DNA of 64,000 nucleotides. It comes from Epibacterium ulvae (GTDB taxonomy: Bacteria; Pseudomonadota; Alphaproteobacteria; Rhodobacterales; Rhodobacteraceae). Location of the stretch: positions 372,001 through 436,000 of the forward strand of contig NZ_FMWG01000002.1 of the NCBI RefSeq assembly GCF_900102795.1. The letters run 5' to 3'. Of this stretch, positions 1 through 8,489 are shown piece by piece. The notes under the pieces were generated by a model. It was given only the letters and a program-made list of their open reading frames with translations. It ran no database searches and had not been told where the DNA came from. Every line of letters starts with the position of its first letter. Position 1 is the stretch's first letter. Made by a program: the position numbers and the translations under genes.

Positions 1-310
1 GATCCAGTGGAATGGTGACCCATCCAGGCTTACGGTCTGCATTCGATTTGAACAAAACGATCAGTGCCACCTGAATATTTGCCACAACGATATCGTAGAA
101 TACGACAAAGACATATTCGATGATCTTTAAGGGGGCCCGCACTTTGGGTTGTTGGGGCCAATAGGCTCTGGTCACAAATGGAATGAGCCATCCCATCAAA
201 AATCCAAACACCAATGAGTTCAATGACCAGCCATTTACCAGCAAAAGCCATGTCACCGTCAGCAGAAGTGTCAGGAAAGGATGAGGTAGAAGTTTGCGCA
301 GAAATGTCAT
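1..310 (-). CDS. mnhE: Na+/H+ antiporter subunit E (MnhE/MrpE), 3' end outside the window
   Basis: Partial gene: 103 codons are visible and the frame is open to the left edge. The translation begins MTFLRKLLPHPF and has two hydrophobic helices followed by WVTIPLD, the layout of MnhE/PhaE, a small membrane subunit of the Mrp-type multisubunit cation/proton antiporter. Its ATG overlaps the mnhD stop by 4 bases (ATGA), so the two are translationally coupled. Subunits F and G would be expected further left. A longer reading frame at 30-383 in another phase is a shadow. Confidence 0.88.
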   Translation of the reverse strand, partial: MTFLRKLLPHPFLTLLLTVTWLLLVNGWSLNSLVFGFLMGWLIPFVTRAYWPQQPKVRAPLKIIEYVFVVFYDIVVANIQVALIVLFKSNADRKPGWVTIPLD

Positions 311-1827
311 TTCGCAGCACCTCCCAGCACGGTTTCAAGATAAGCCGTAGGCGTGAACAATTGTTCTGCGGTTGCTTGCGCATATGAGCTCATAGGCCCA
401 GCAAAGAGTGTGAGTGCTACGAGCCCCGCAATCAGTGCGAATGTTGCGACAAAAGGCAATGCAGCGGGCCGGCCTGCCTCGTCTGTGGTGTCAGAAGGTT
501 TTGTATCAGCATCATAGGCTTTCCAGAAAATCAGAGTGCCAGCACGAGCAAGCCCCAGAATAGTTACGAGAGAGCCGCCAAGGATCACAGCCCATATGGT
601 CCAGACCATATCGTGATCACGTGCCGCATCCATCACCAAAAGTTTGCCTAAGAAACCTGACAGCGGAGGCATCCCTGCCAGCGCAATGGCAGCGACAAAA
701 AACATCGCCGAGATCAGCCCGTTTTGTGCCATGGGTGCTTTGGGGGATATTTCGACGCCGCGGCGCTCGATCACCAGATCAGAGATCAGGAACAACAAAG
801 CTGCGGCCAGCGTGGAATGCACCGTGTAGTATAGTGCTGCTGCTGCAGCTTCTGGCGTGAACAGGGCCACAGCTGTGAGCAGCGTGCCCATTGATGTGAT
901 TGCACCATAGGCGATGAGGCGGCCAATATCACGCGCACCTAAAACACCCACAGCCCCTGCGCCAAGGGTAAGGAGGGCCGCAGGCAGCAACCAGTCTCCA
1001 CCCAAACCTGCAGCGGCGTCCACCTCTGGACCAAAGACCAGAGTGTAAAACCGCAGGATGGCGTAGGCTCCGACTTTGGTCATGATGGCGAAAAGTGCAG
1101 CAACGGGCGCAGGCGCATAGGCATAAGAGGCGGGCAGCCAGAAATGCAAAGGCAGCAGTGCAGCTTTAATGGCGAACACCAGCAATAGCATGATGGCGCC
1201 GACCCGGATCAACGCGGTATTATCAGGTGATAGTTCCACAACCTTTACCGCAAGGTCTGCCATGTTCAACGTGCCTGTGACGGAGTAAATTGTACCCAAG
1301 GCAAAAAGAAACAGGGTAGATCCCAGAAGGTTATAAACCACGTATTGGACGCCAGCCTGAAAGCGCTTTGTGCCGCCGCCGTGGATCATCAGGCCATATG
1401 AGGCGATCAACAGGACTTCAAAGAAGACAAACAGATTGAAGGCATCGCCGGTTAAAAACGCGCCTTGAATGCCCATCAGCTGGAATTGGAATAAGGCATG
1501 GAAGTTTTTCCCACGCGCGTCCCAGCCCGATCCAATCGCATAAAGGTTTACAATCAGGCCCAGAACGGCTGTCAGCACAATCATCATCGCGGATAGGCGG
1601 TCCAGCACCAGAACGATTCCAAAGGGCGCTTGCCAGTCGCCCAATTCATATACCTGTACAGTGCCATCTGCAGCTTGCCAGCCTAAGGCGAGGGTGAAAA
1701 TCACCATCAACACAGACGCTGCAACAGAGAATACACGGGTCAGGTCCATATGGTGCCGGGTCACCATCGTGATAAAGGGCGCCGCCAGTGCGGGAAGCAC
1801 CACGGGCGCAATCAGCAGGTGGTTCAT
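307..1827 (-). CDS. mnhD: Na+/H+ antiporter subunit D (MnhD/MrpD)
   Basis: This 506-residue polytopic membrane protein belongs to the NuoN/NuoM-like proton-translocating family and is one of the two large ion-conducting subunits of the Mrp antiporter. The helix glutamate in FVFFEVLLIASYGL (about E137) and the helix lysine in FAIKAALLPLHFWLP (about K221) are the charged residues expected in this family. It overlaps mnhC upstream and mnhE downstream by 4 bases each, so the operon is tightly coupled. The complex exports Na+ (or K+) in exchange for protons at the inner membrane. Confidence 0.95.
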   Translation of the reverse strand: MNHLLIAPVVLPALAAPFITMVTRHHMDLTRVFSVAASVLMVIFTLALGWQAADGTVQVYELGDWQAPFGIVLVLDRLSAMMIVLTAVLGLIVNLYAIGSGWDARGKNFHALFQFQLMGIQGAFLTGDAFNLFVFFEVLLIASYGLMIHGGGTKRFQAGVQYVVYNLLGSTLFLFALGTIYSVTGTLNMADLAVKVVELSPDNTALIRVGAIMLLLVFAIKAALLPLHFWLPASYAYAPAPVAALFAIMTKVGAYAILRFYTLVFGPEVDAAAGLGGDWLLPAALLTLGAGAVGVLGARDIGRLIAYGAITSMGTLLTAVALFTPEAAAAALYYTVHSTLAAALLFLISDLVIERRGVEISPKAPMAQNGLISAMFFVAAIALAGMPPLSGFLGKLLVMDAARDHDMVWTIWAVILGGSLVTILGLARAGTLIFWKAYDADTKPSDTTDEAGRPAALPFVATFALIAGLVALTLFAGPMSSYAQATAEQLFTPTAYLETVLGGAAK

Positions 1828-2174
1828 GCGTCGTCTCCTGCTGTTTGCTCTTCAGTCATATTGATCTTATCCGTTTTGGACGAGAGGTAAGAGGCGAGCG
1901 CGATCATCACCACAACCGCAGTCATGCCAAAGGAAATCACAATCGCTGTCAGAACCAGCGCCTGGGGCAGCGGATCCGTATAGGCAACCTCTTTGTATTT
2001 ATTCAGAACCGGTGGTGCGCCAACAGCCAGACGACCAGTGGCGAACAGGAACACGTTTACCGCATAAGACAGCAGTGACAGTCCCAAAATAACCGGGAAG
2101 GTCCGCTGGCGTAGGATGAGATAGATACCTGCTGCGGTCAGGATGCCAACGGCAGATGCAACGAGAAGCTCCAT
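1824..2174 (-). CDS. mnhC: Na+/H+ antiporter subunit C (MnhC/MrpC)
   Basis: This 116-residue protein with three transmembrane segments is NuoK-like, the usual size and fold of MnhC. It starts MELLVASAVGILTAAGIYLIL and ends in a charged tail. A strong ribosome site (AGGAGG) lies inside the end of the preceding gene, 3 bases away. The TGA overlaps the mnhD start by 4 bases. Role: small core membrane subunit of the Mrp antiporter. Confidence 0.94.
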   Translation of the reverse strand: MELLVASAVGILTAAGIYLILRQRTFPVILGLSLLSYAVNVFLFATGRLAVGAPPVLNKYKEVAYTDPLPQALVLTAIVISFGMTAVVVMIALASYLSSKTDKINMTEEQTAGDDA

Positions 2175-2177
2175 CGA

Positions 2178-5036
2178 TCAGGCCTCCTTTGTGGGTTCAG
2201 CGGCGTCATCGCGCGCGGGGTTTATATCCATCGGGTGTTCACTGGTGATTCCCGGTTGCCAGGCAAAACGCGCAAGGCTTTCCAGCGCCAGCAAAACCGC
2301 GCCGACCACAGCAAGGAAGACACCAAGATCAAACAGGGCTGCCGTGGCCCATTCAAACTCTTCAAGTGGGGCCCAGTGGATATACCCAAAGGCTGAGGTG
2401 AGGAACGGTTTGTCATTAAACCAAGCCCCCATACCTGTCGCTGCAGCGATCAAAACGCCTGATCCGATAATGGCATGGTACTGAATTTTTTGACGTTCAG
2501 TCGCCCAACCAAAGCCAGACGCCATATATTGCATGATGATTGCAATGGCTGCGATCAGGCCCGCGATAAAGCCACCTCCGGGCAGGTTGTGACCGCGGAA
2601 GAAGATATAGGCTGCAACCAAAAGTGCCACAGGCATCATTACACGGGTTGCCACTACCATCATCAAAGGATGTGCGTCACCATCCTGTGGAAGATCTGGT
2701 TTGCGCGTCAAAAGATAGCCACGAATGCGCGACCTGCTCAATACGGCTTCGGTCAGGGCAAAGATTACCATGGCTGCAATGCCCAGAACGATGATTTCAC
2801 CAAAGGTGTCAAACCCGCGGAAATCGACCAAAATCACGTTTACCACATTGGTGCCGCCGCCGCCTTTGTACGAATTGGCGAGATGGAAGCCTGAAATGGT
2901 TTCCGCAGCGAAATCACGCGTCATGAGGGCATAGATCAACCCTCCGACACCCAGACCGGCGACGCTTGCGATGATACCATCGCGGATGCGTGTGCTTGCT
3001 GGGCTGTCTATTGGTGTGTCTTTTGGCATGAAGTTCAGTGACAGCAGCAACAGGATGATTGTCACCACTTCGACCGAGATTTGCGTAAGCGCCAGATCGG
3101 GTGCTGAGAAATAGTTGAAGCCGAGCGATACAATCAGACCCACAACGCCGATCAGGACCAGCGCAATCAGACGTTTGCGATGATGTTGCATGATAAAGAC
3201 AACAGCAACGACCAGCGCAATCCAGCCTAGAACTGGTAGGATACCAACTGATTGCACCGAACGGGTTGCTTCAGACAAAGTACCGGTTGCAAAGGCCATA
3301 TAGCTGATACCGACGGTAAACAGCACCATGATCAGCCCGTAACGGGTTATGGAACCGTTATGCAGGCCTGCTGTGATACGATCTGCGGTAACTGTTACGG
3401 CCGCGATTAGGCGATCGAACAGCACCTTGGCCTCAGGGCGGGGCAGAGCATTCCAGATTGCTTCAAGCTGACGATGGAAGGCCAAAAGGATCATCCCGCC
3501 GACCACTGCAATCATGGACATATACAATGCTGGGTTCAATCCATGCCACAATTTCAGATAGACTTTTGGATGGTCACCCGTCACTGCATCAGCGGCTGCC
3601 TGTACAACCGGGCCAACCAGTTTGCCCGAGAACAAACCGATCACGACCACCAGAATGACCAGAAACGCCGGTGCGGCCCACATGCCAAATCCAGGATCAT
3701 GAGGTTTTGCAGGATAATCATCCCGTTTTGCACCGAAAAACACATGCGCAATGTACCGGAACGAGTACGCAGCAGAGAACAAAGCTGCGAGGGTTGCGAG
3801 AACTGGGATCACATAGGGGCTGTTCAACCAATAGGTATGCGTGGTCTCTTCCAGCATCATTTCTTTTGAAATGAAGCCATTAAGAGGAGGAATCCCGGCC
3901 ATGGACAGTGATGCGACCAAGGCAATGGTAAAGGTCACAGGCATCAAATGACGTAAGCCGCCAAGACGTTTGATGTCGCGTGTGTGTGCCTCATGGTCAA
4001 CAATACCCGCTGACATAAAGAGCGCGGCTTTAAACGTGGCATGGTTGATGATGTGAAAGACAGCACCGACGGCCGCAGCCTTGGTGCCAAATCCCAAAAG
4101 CATCGTGATCAGACCCAGATGCGACACCGTGGAAAAGGCCAAAAGCGCTTTTAGATCATCTTTGAACAGGGCAATCACCGCACCAATGACCATAGTGACA
4201 AGGCCTGCGGTGGTGACGATGTAAAACCATTCTGGTGTCCCTGCCAAAACAGGCCACATGCGCGCCATCAGAAAAATGCCCGCTTTTACCATTGTGGCTG
4301 AGTGTAGATAGGCAGAAACCGGCGTCGGAGCTGCCATCGCATGGGGAAGCCAGAAGTGGAATGGGAACTGTGCAGATTTGGTAAAGCAGCCCAACAGGAT
4401 CAAAATAAGCGCGGGCAGATAAAGCGGTGAAGCTTGGATCAGCTCTTTATTCTGCAAGATGACTGTCAGATCATAAGAGCCTGCGATATTGCCAAGGATC
4501 AACATCCCCCCAATCATCGCCAGACCACCCATGCCTGTTACTGTCAGAGCCATACGAGCGCCTTGACGCCCGGCAGGCAGGTGTTTCCAATACCCAATCA
4601 GCAAGAAGGAGCTCAGCGAAGTGAGTTCCCAGAAAATCAATAGCAACAGGATATTGTCGGATGTGACGATGCCGACCATGGCACCTTGGAACAGCAATAG
4701 ATAGGTGTAGAACTGCCCCATAGGGTCTTGCCGTGACAAGTAAAACCGGGCGTAGAGGATGATCAAAAGACCGATGCCAAGGATCAAGGTGGCAAAAAGA
4801 AAGCCTAAGCCATCCAGAAAGAAATTGGCATTCAAACCAAGTCCCGGCAGCCAATCAAAGCGCGCTTGAATGGTTTCGCCGCGCAGAATGGCTGGGGCGT
4901 GCAACATAAGGCCAATGAAGGCCAACAACGTGGTGAACCCGGCTGCCGAAGAGGACGCATTGCGTCCAGCTCGGATCAAAAGGGCAGGGAAAACGGCACC
5001 CAAAAAGGGTAAAGCCGCGATCAGGAACAGCGACAC
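2178..5036 (-). CDS. mnhA: Fused Na+/H+ antiporter subunit A/B (PhaAB type)
   Basis: The protein has 952 residues. Residues from about 1 to 500 are NuoL-like: HFWLPHAMAAPTPVSAYLHSATMVKAG is the quinone/proton-channel signature, shown here only as the family pattern from about residue 229. A MnhA C-terminal membrane domain follows, and from about residue 790 an MnhB domain with the FRGHNLPGGGFIAGL motif. The A-B fusion is the arrangement known from alphaproteobacterial pha systems, where B is otherwise separate. The start is GTG at 5036, with AGGAGA about 10 bases upstream. It is the first gene of the operon; the promoter should lie in 5037-5295, shared with the divergent rhodanese gene. Confidence 0.94.
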   Translation of the reverse strand: MSLFLIAALPFLGAVFPALLIRAGRNASSSAAGFTTLLAFIGLMLHAPAILRGETIQARFDWLPGLGLNANFFLDGLGFLFATLILGIGLLIILYARFYLSRQDPMGQFYTYLLLFQGAMVGIVTSDNILLLLIFWELTSLSSFLLIGYWKHLPAGRQGARMALTVTGMGGLAMIGGMLILGNIAGSYDLTVILQNKELIQASPLYLPALILILLGCFTKSAQFPFHFWLPHAMAAPTPVSAYLHSATMVKAGIFLMARMWPVLAGTPEWFYIVTTAGLVTMVIGAVIALFKDDLKALLAFSTVSHLGLITMLLGFGTKAAAVGAVFHIINHATFKAALFMSAGIVDHEAHTRDIKRLGGLRHLMPVTFTIALVASLSMAGIPPLNGFISKEMMLEETTHTYWLNSPYVIPVLATLAALFSAAYSFRYIAHVFFGAKRDDYPAKPHDPGFGMWAAPAFLVILVVVIGLFSGKLVGPVVQAAADAVTGDHPKVYLKLWHGLNPALYMSMIAVVGGMILLAFHRQLEAIWNALPRPEAKVLFDRLIAAVTVTADRITAGLHNGSITRYGLIMVLFTVGISYMAFATGTLSEATRSVQSVGILPVLGWIALVVAVVFIMQHHRKRLIALVLIGVVGLIVSLGFNYFSAPDLALTQISVEVVTIILLLLSLNFMPKDTPIDSPASTRIRDGIIASVAGLGVGGLIYALMTRDFAAETISGFHLANSYKGGGGTNVVNVILVDFRGFDTFGEIIVLGIAAMVIFALTEAVLSRSRIRGYLLTRKPDLPQDGDAHPLMMVVATRVMMPVALLVAAYIFFRGHNLPGGGFIAGLIAAIAIIMQYMASGFGWATERQKIQYHAIIGSGVLIAAATGMGAWFNDKPFLTSAFGYIHWAPLEEFEWATAALFDLGVFLAVVGAVLLALESLARFAWQPGITSEHPMDINPARDDAAEPTKEA

Positions 5037-5295
5037 TTGCGGACATCTCCTGGTTGGCTAGTAAAATTTACAGATAACTAGTCTTTTTTCACAGCCTGTG
5101 CCAGTGTTTCAGATCTGCCAGAAAATAAAATTACCGTTTGATGCGCTGATTTGCCACGATATGAAAAACGAGCCTTGCTGCCTGACGGAAGTTAACGAGA
5201 ACTTGATCAACCTAGAGCCTGAAACAGGCTGGCATAAGATGATCCATCGCACCAAATTGGCTACATGTAATCTGTTACATTTGTTGGAGCCAAAT

Positions 5296-5763
5296 ATGAG
5301 CACCTCTACTTTGCGCCGTCCTCATTTAAACAGACGTCGTTTACTGTTGGTCGGGCTTGGTATCGGCGGAGCCGTGGCGGTGGGGCGATGGCGGTATTTA
5401 ACCGCGCCAGAGCACCTCAATGCTAAGCTTTCCGTTCAAGAAACCCATACGCGCCAAAAAACCGGTGAAATCACATTGGTTGATATACGAACACCCCGTG
5501 AATGGGCGGCGACAGGCATCGCAGAAGGGGCGCATCCGATCGATATGCGGCGCGATGATTTCGTTGAAGCGCTTCAGGGTGTTGTTGGTGAAAATCGCTC
5601 TGCACCGATTGCGCTTATTTGTGCACGCGGTGTCCGCTCTGCGCGTATGACGATACGTCTCTCTGAGGCAGGATTTAACAATATTATTGATGTGCCCGAA
5701 GGCATGTTGGGATCAAAGGCAGGACCAGGATGGATCAATTCAAATTTGCCAGTGGTGCGTTAA
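5296..5763 (+). CDS. Rhodanese-domain protein with N-terminal membrane anchor or signal
   Basis: The protein has 155 residues. The start was placed at the ATG at 5296 because GGAG lies 7 bases upstream; an open frame reaches back to 5098 but has no support. The N-terminus NRRRLLLVGLGIGGAVAVG is an arginine-rich patch plus one hydrophobic helix, either a Tat-like signal or an anchor. A rhodanese domain follows, with VDIRTPREW and the active-site loop CARGVRS (Cys109). This predicts a periplasm-facing sulfur-transfer or cysteine-based enzyme. The last 34 bases overlap the start of the next gene in another frame, so the pair is probably co-transcribed. The substrate is unknown. Confidence 0.85.
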   Translation: MSTSTLRRPHLNRRRLLLVGLGIGGAVAVGRWRYLTAPEHLNAKLSVQETHTRQKTGEITLVDIRTPREWAATGIAEGAHPIDMRRDDFVEALQGVVGENRSAPIALICARGVRSARMTIRLSEAGFNNIIDVPEGMLGSKAGPGWINSNLPVVR

Positions 5764-6587
5764 CGTTCACCTCTGTTTTAGGGTTTTCAATTGCGTTCGG
5801 GGGGACTGCAGCTGATGCAGCCTGTGATGACGCAGGTATATGCACATTTGAGGATGGAGGAAGCTACCACATACGTACACCAGATACTGCAGAAGGTGAG
5901 ACGATTCCCGCAGTGGTCTTTTTGCATGGATTTGGCAGTTCAGGCGAGGGCACCTTAAGAATGAGAGGGACCGTAAAAGCACTGCAAGACCGTGGTTATG
6001 CCGTGATTGCACCTGATGGAGCCCGCCGCGCAGATGGACGTCGCAGCTGGAACTTTTTCCCCGGGTGGGACGGGCGTGATGAGACCGCGTTTTTGCAATC
6101 TGTTGTTGATGATGCCAAAGAACGCTTTGATGTTGATCCAGAGCGTGTTGTTTTAGCTGGGTTTTCCGCAGGTGGCTTTATGGTCAATTATCTTGCCTGT
6201 GAAACACCGGATATGTTCGCGGCTTATGCCCCTGTGGCGGGTGGTTTTTGGCGGCCTCAGCCAAGTGAATGTAATGGACCGATTCGCCTGCATCATACAC
6301 ATGGTTGGAGCGATACCGTTGTCCCCCTAGAAGGACGCTACCTGCGCAATGGTACCTTTCAGCAAGGTGATATCTATGCAGGACTAGAAGTATGGCGTGA
6401 CGCATTAGGATGCGAAACCCATGCGCCTTCTCGCGTGTGGTCTGAAGATAAAGATCATGTACGTCAATGGAGCTGCGGCGACAATTCAGAGATCCGGTTC
6501 ACTCTGCATCCAGGTGGTCATGCAATTCCGCAGGGTTGGGCAGATAAAATGGTGGATTGGTTTGAATACGCGCAGCCATCACAATAG
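5730..6587 (+). CDS. Secreted PHB-depolymerase-like esterase (LpqC/COG3509 family)
   Basis: This 285-residue protein has a signal peptide ending near TAADA-AC. The alpha/beta-hydrolase core shows the oxyanion segment VVFLHGFGSSG, the nucleophile elbow GFSAGG (Ser146), Asp195 in HGWSDTVVP and His264 in GGHAIP, a full catalytic triad. Such proteins are annotated as polyhydroxybutyrate depolymerases or feruloyl-esterase-like enzymes; the actual ester substrate cannot be read from sequence. It overlaps the rhodanese gene by 34 bases. Confidence 0.85.
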   Translation: MDQFKFASGALTFTSVLGFSIAFGGTAADAACDDAGICTFEDGGSYHIRTPDTAEGETIPAVVFLHGFGSSGEGTLRMRGTVKALQDRGYAVIAPDGARRADGRRSWNFFPGWDGRDETAFLQSVVDDAKERFDVDPERVVLAGFSAGGFMVNYLACETPDMFAAYAPVAGGFWRPQPSECNGPIRLHHTHGWSDTVVPLEGRYLRNGTFQQGDIYAGLEVWRDALGCETHAPSRVWSEDKDHVRQWSCGDNSEIRFTLHPGGHAIPQGWADKMVDWFEYAQPSQ

Positions 6588-6608
6588 CTGCGCTCTCTTG
6601 ATCTTGTC

Positions 6609-8489
6609 TTATTCAGCCGGTGTCTGAGCTTTTCCTTCCAGATACCGGCGCATCTGAAGGCGATAACTGCGGGCAGCCTGTGTGATCTGAGGCTCAACAA
6701 AGTGATCATGCGTGCCCATCCAGCGGTGAATACGATCGCGAATTGTCATACCGGATAGCGCAGAGAGTGGAACTGCAAGTAAGAGCGATACGGCAATTGG
6801 CACCAGCCAGATGGAAATTACGCCAGCGATAATTCCGACCCAAAGTGCAGCGCCGCTAAGTGTTTCCAAAATATGGACCTGTAAAATCGTGCGCAGGCTA
6901 TAAGATCCACCATCGCGAGCCTGAGGAGACCATCCTTTTTGCAGTCCAAGCAAAGTCCGTAGCACGGCAATCATCTGTTGAACCATTAAGATGGGCGCAT
7001 AGAGCACCGCGAGAATGACCTCTGACAGCATGGAAACTAGAAATTGCCCTGCGCCCCCGTATTCGCGGAACTGCCGTCCTGTCAGCGGAAGCGCCAGAAC
7101 TGATAGCATTTTGGGTGCCAGAAGCATTGCATAAATCAGTAAGATAACCAGCACATGACGTGGTTCTGTCATGTCAGGCCAAGAGGGCATTGTCGGGTTT
7201 TTCTCTGAGAAATAGGTCAAGACAGAGGCGTCTTCACCGCGACCGATCAGGGCCCAGATCACCAAGAGTGCAAACCAGATCGGAGCCATCAGATAGCCAA
7301 TTGCTCCATGGAGTAGATGAAAGCGAGAGATCGCACGAAAACCACGGGCATTTAGCAGCTTGATGTGTTGCAGGTTCCCCTGACACCAGCGACGATCCCT
7401 TTGGATGTGATCAATAAGCGTTTGCGGTGTCTCTTCATAAGACCCTTTGATCCGCGGCAGAAAACGCACGCTCCACCCAGCGCGACGCAACAGGCCCGCT
7501 TCGACGAAATCATGGCTCATGATCACTTGTTTCTTGCCGCGTAGATCGCGCAAATGTGGCAGGCCAGCACATGCGGCAAAAGCACGTGTGCGCATGATCG
7601 CATTGTGCCCCCAATAGTTCCCTTCATGGCCGGCCCATCTGGCCAGACCTTCGGCCAGTGCCAGACCATAAACAGTATTGGCGAATTGCTGCATGCGACC
7701 AAAAACAGACTGTGCACCGATAAGTTGCGGATAACTTTGGATTAGTCCCGCGGCAGGATCGCGTGCCAGTGCATCAGCTAGGCGGCCAATGGCCTGACCG
7801 GTCATCAAACTGTCTGCATCAAGGACCAGCATCGCATCGTATGCGCCCCCCCAGCGTGTGACCCAATCATGAATATTGCCAACCTTACGGTCAGTATTTT
7901 CAACGCGGCGGCGATAGTAGAGCGCGCTGCCCGCTGGCAACATCGCGCGCAAAGCGATTACGCTTTGTTCTTCTTGTACCGCAAGCTCTTCGTCACGGGT
8001 ATCCGAGAGGATAAACATGTCGTAGCTATGCGCGCATTCGCGAGAGCTGAGCTCTTCTAGCATAGACTGCGCATTGCCAAGCACATACCAGGGCACTTCG
8101 TTATAAACGGGAACCAAAAGCGCCACGCGCATTGGCGCGCCTTCAATTTCGCCTGTGGTTTGTTCACGTCGTGATAGCGAATAAAGGCCTAGAAGCACGG
8201 TTGAAACGCTGAAGCAAATCCAAAAGAAATTGAAAATGATCAAGGCAAGCAGCACAGTCTCTAGCCAAGTTACCCCACCATCTGCAAACCATCCCTGCAT
8301 AACCCAGCCCAAAGCGGCGGTTGCCAGCATTGCTGGAGAAAAGGTCACAATTCGCCAAAGCGCGGCATGGCGCGCTTCTTTGGTTTTGGGTGCGTCTTCG
8401 TCTTCAAAGGGCCGTGCAAAATCCTGTGCAGGCATGTCCAACGGAAACTGTGACGGCATCAAGGGAGATGGCTTGGCAACAGAGGTCAT
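6609..8489 (-). CDS. opgH: Glucans biosynthesis glucosyltransferase OpgH (MdoH)
   Basis: The protein has 626 residues when started at ATG 8489, which overlaps the opgG stop as ATGA; an in-frame ATG at 8510 is possible but would overlap more. It is a family 2 glycosyltransferase with membrane helices on both sides: LVLDADSLMTG carries the DxD-type motif and IQRDRRWCQGN the QxxRW motif. OpgH builds the beta-1,2-glucan backbone of osmoregulated periplasmic glucans from UDP-glucose at the inner membrane. It is shorter than the E. coli protein (about 850 residues), mostly through shorter termini. Confidence 0.93.
   Translation of the reverse strand: MTSVAKPSPLMPSQFPLDMPAQDFARPFEDEDAPKTKEARHAALWRIVTFSPAMLATAALGWVMQGWFADGGVTWLETVLLALIIFNFFWICFSVSTVLLGLYSLSRREQTTGEIEGAPMRVALLVPVYNEVPWYVLGNAQSMLEELSSRECAHSYDMFILSDTRDEELAVQEEQSVIALRAMLPAGSALYYRRRVENTDRKVGNIHDWVTRWGGAYDAMLVLDADSLMTGQAIGRLADALARDPAAGLIQSYPQLIGAQSVFGRMQQFANTVYGLALAEGLARWAGHEGNYWGHNAIMRTRAFAACAGLPHLRDLRGKKQVIMSHDFVEAGLLRRAGWSVRFLPRIKGSYEETPQTLIDHIQRDRRWCQGNLQHIKLLNARGFRAISRFHLLHGAIGYLMAPIWFALLVIWALIGRGEDASVLTYFSEKNPTMPSWPDMTEPRHVLVILLIYAMLLAPKMLSVLALPLTGRQFREYGGAGQFLVSMLSEVILAVLYAPILMVQQMIAVLRTLLGLQKGWSPQARDGGSYSLRTILQVHILETLSGAALWVGIIAGVISIWLVPIAVSLLLAVPLSALSGMTIRDRIHRWMGTHDHFVEPQITQAARSYRLQMRRYLEGKAQTPAE

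Noticed and set aside
4855-5046. 63-codon frame with ATG nearer to the AGGAGA ribosome site than the mnhA GTG
   Set aside because: It lies entirely inside mnhA in another frame and its translation has no membrane or family pattern.
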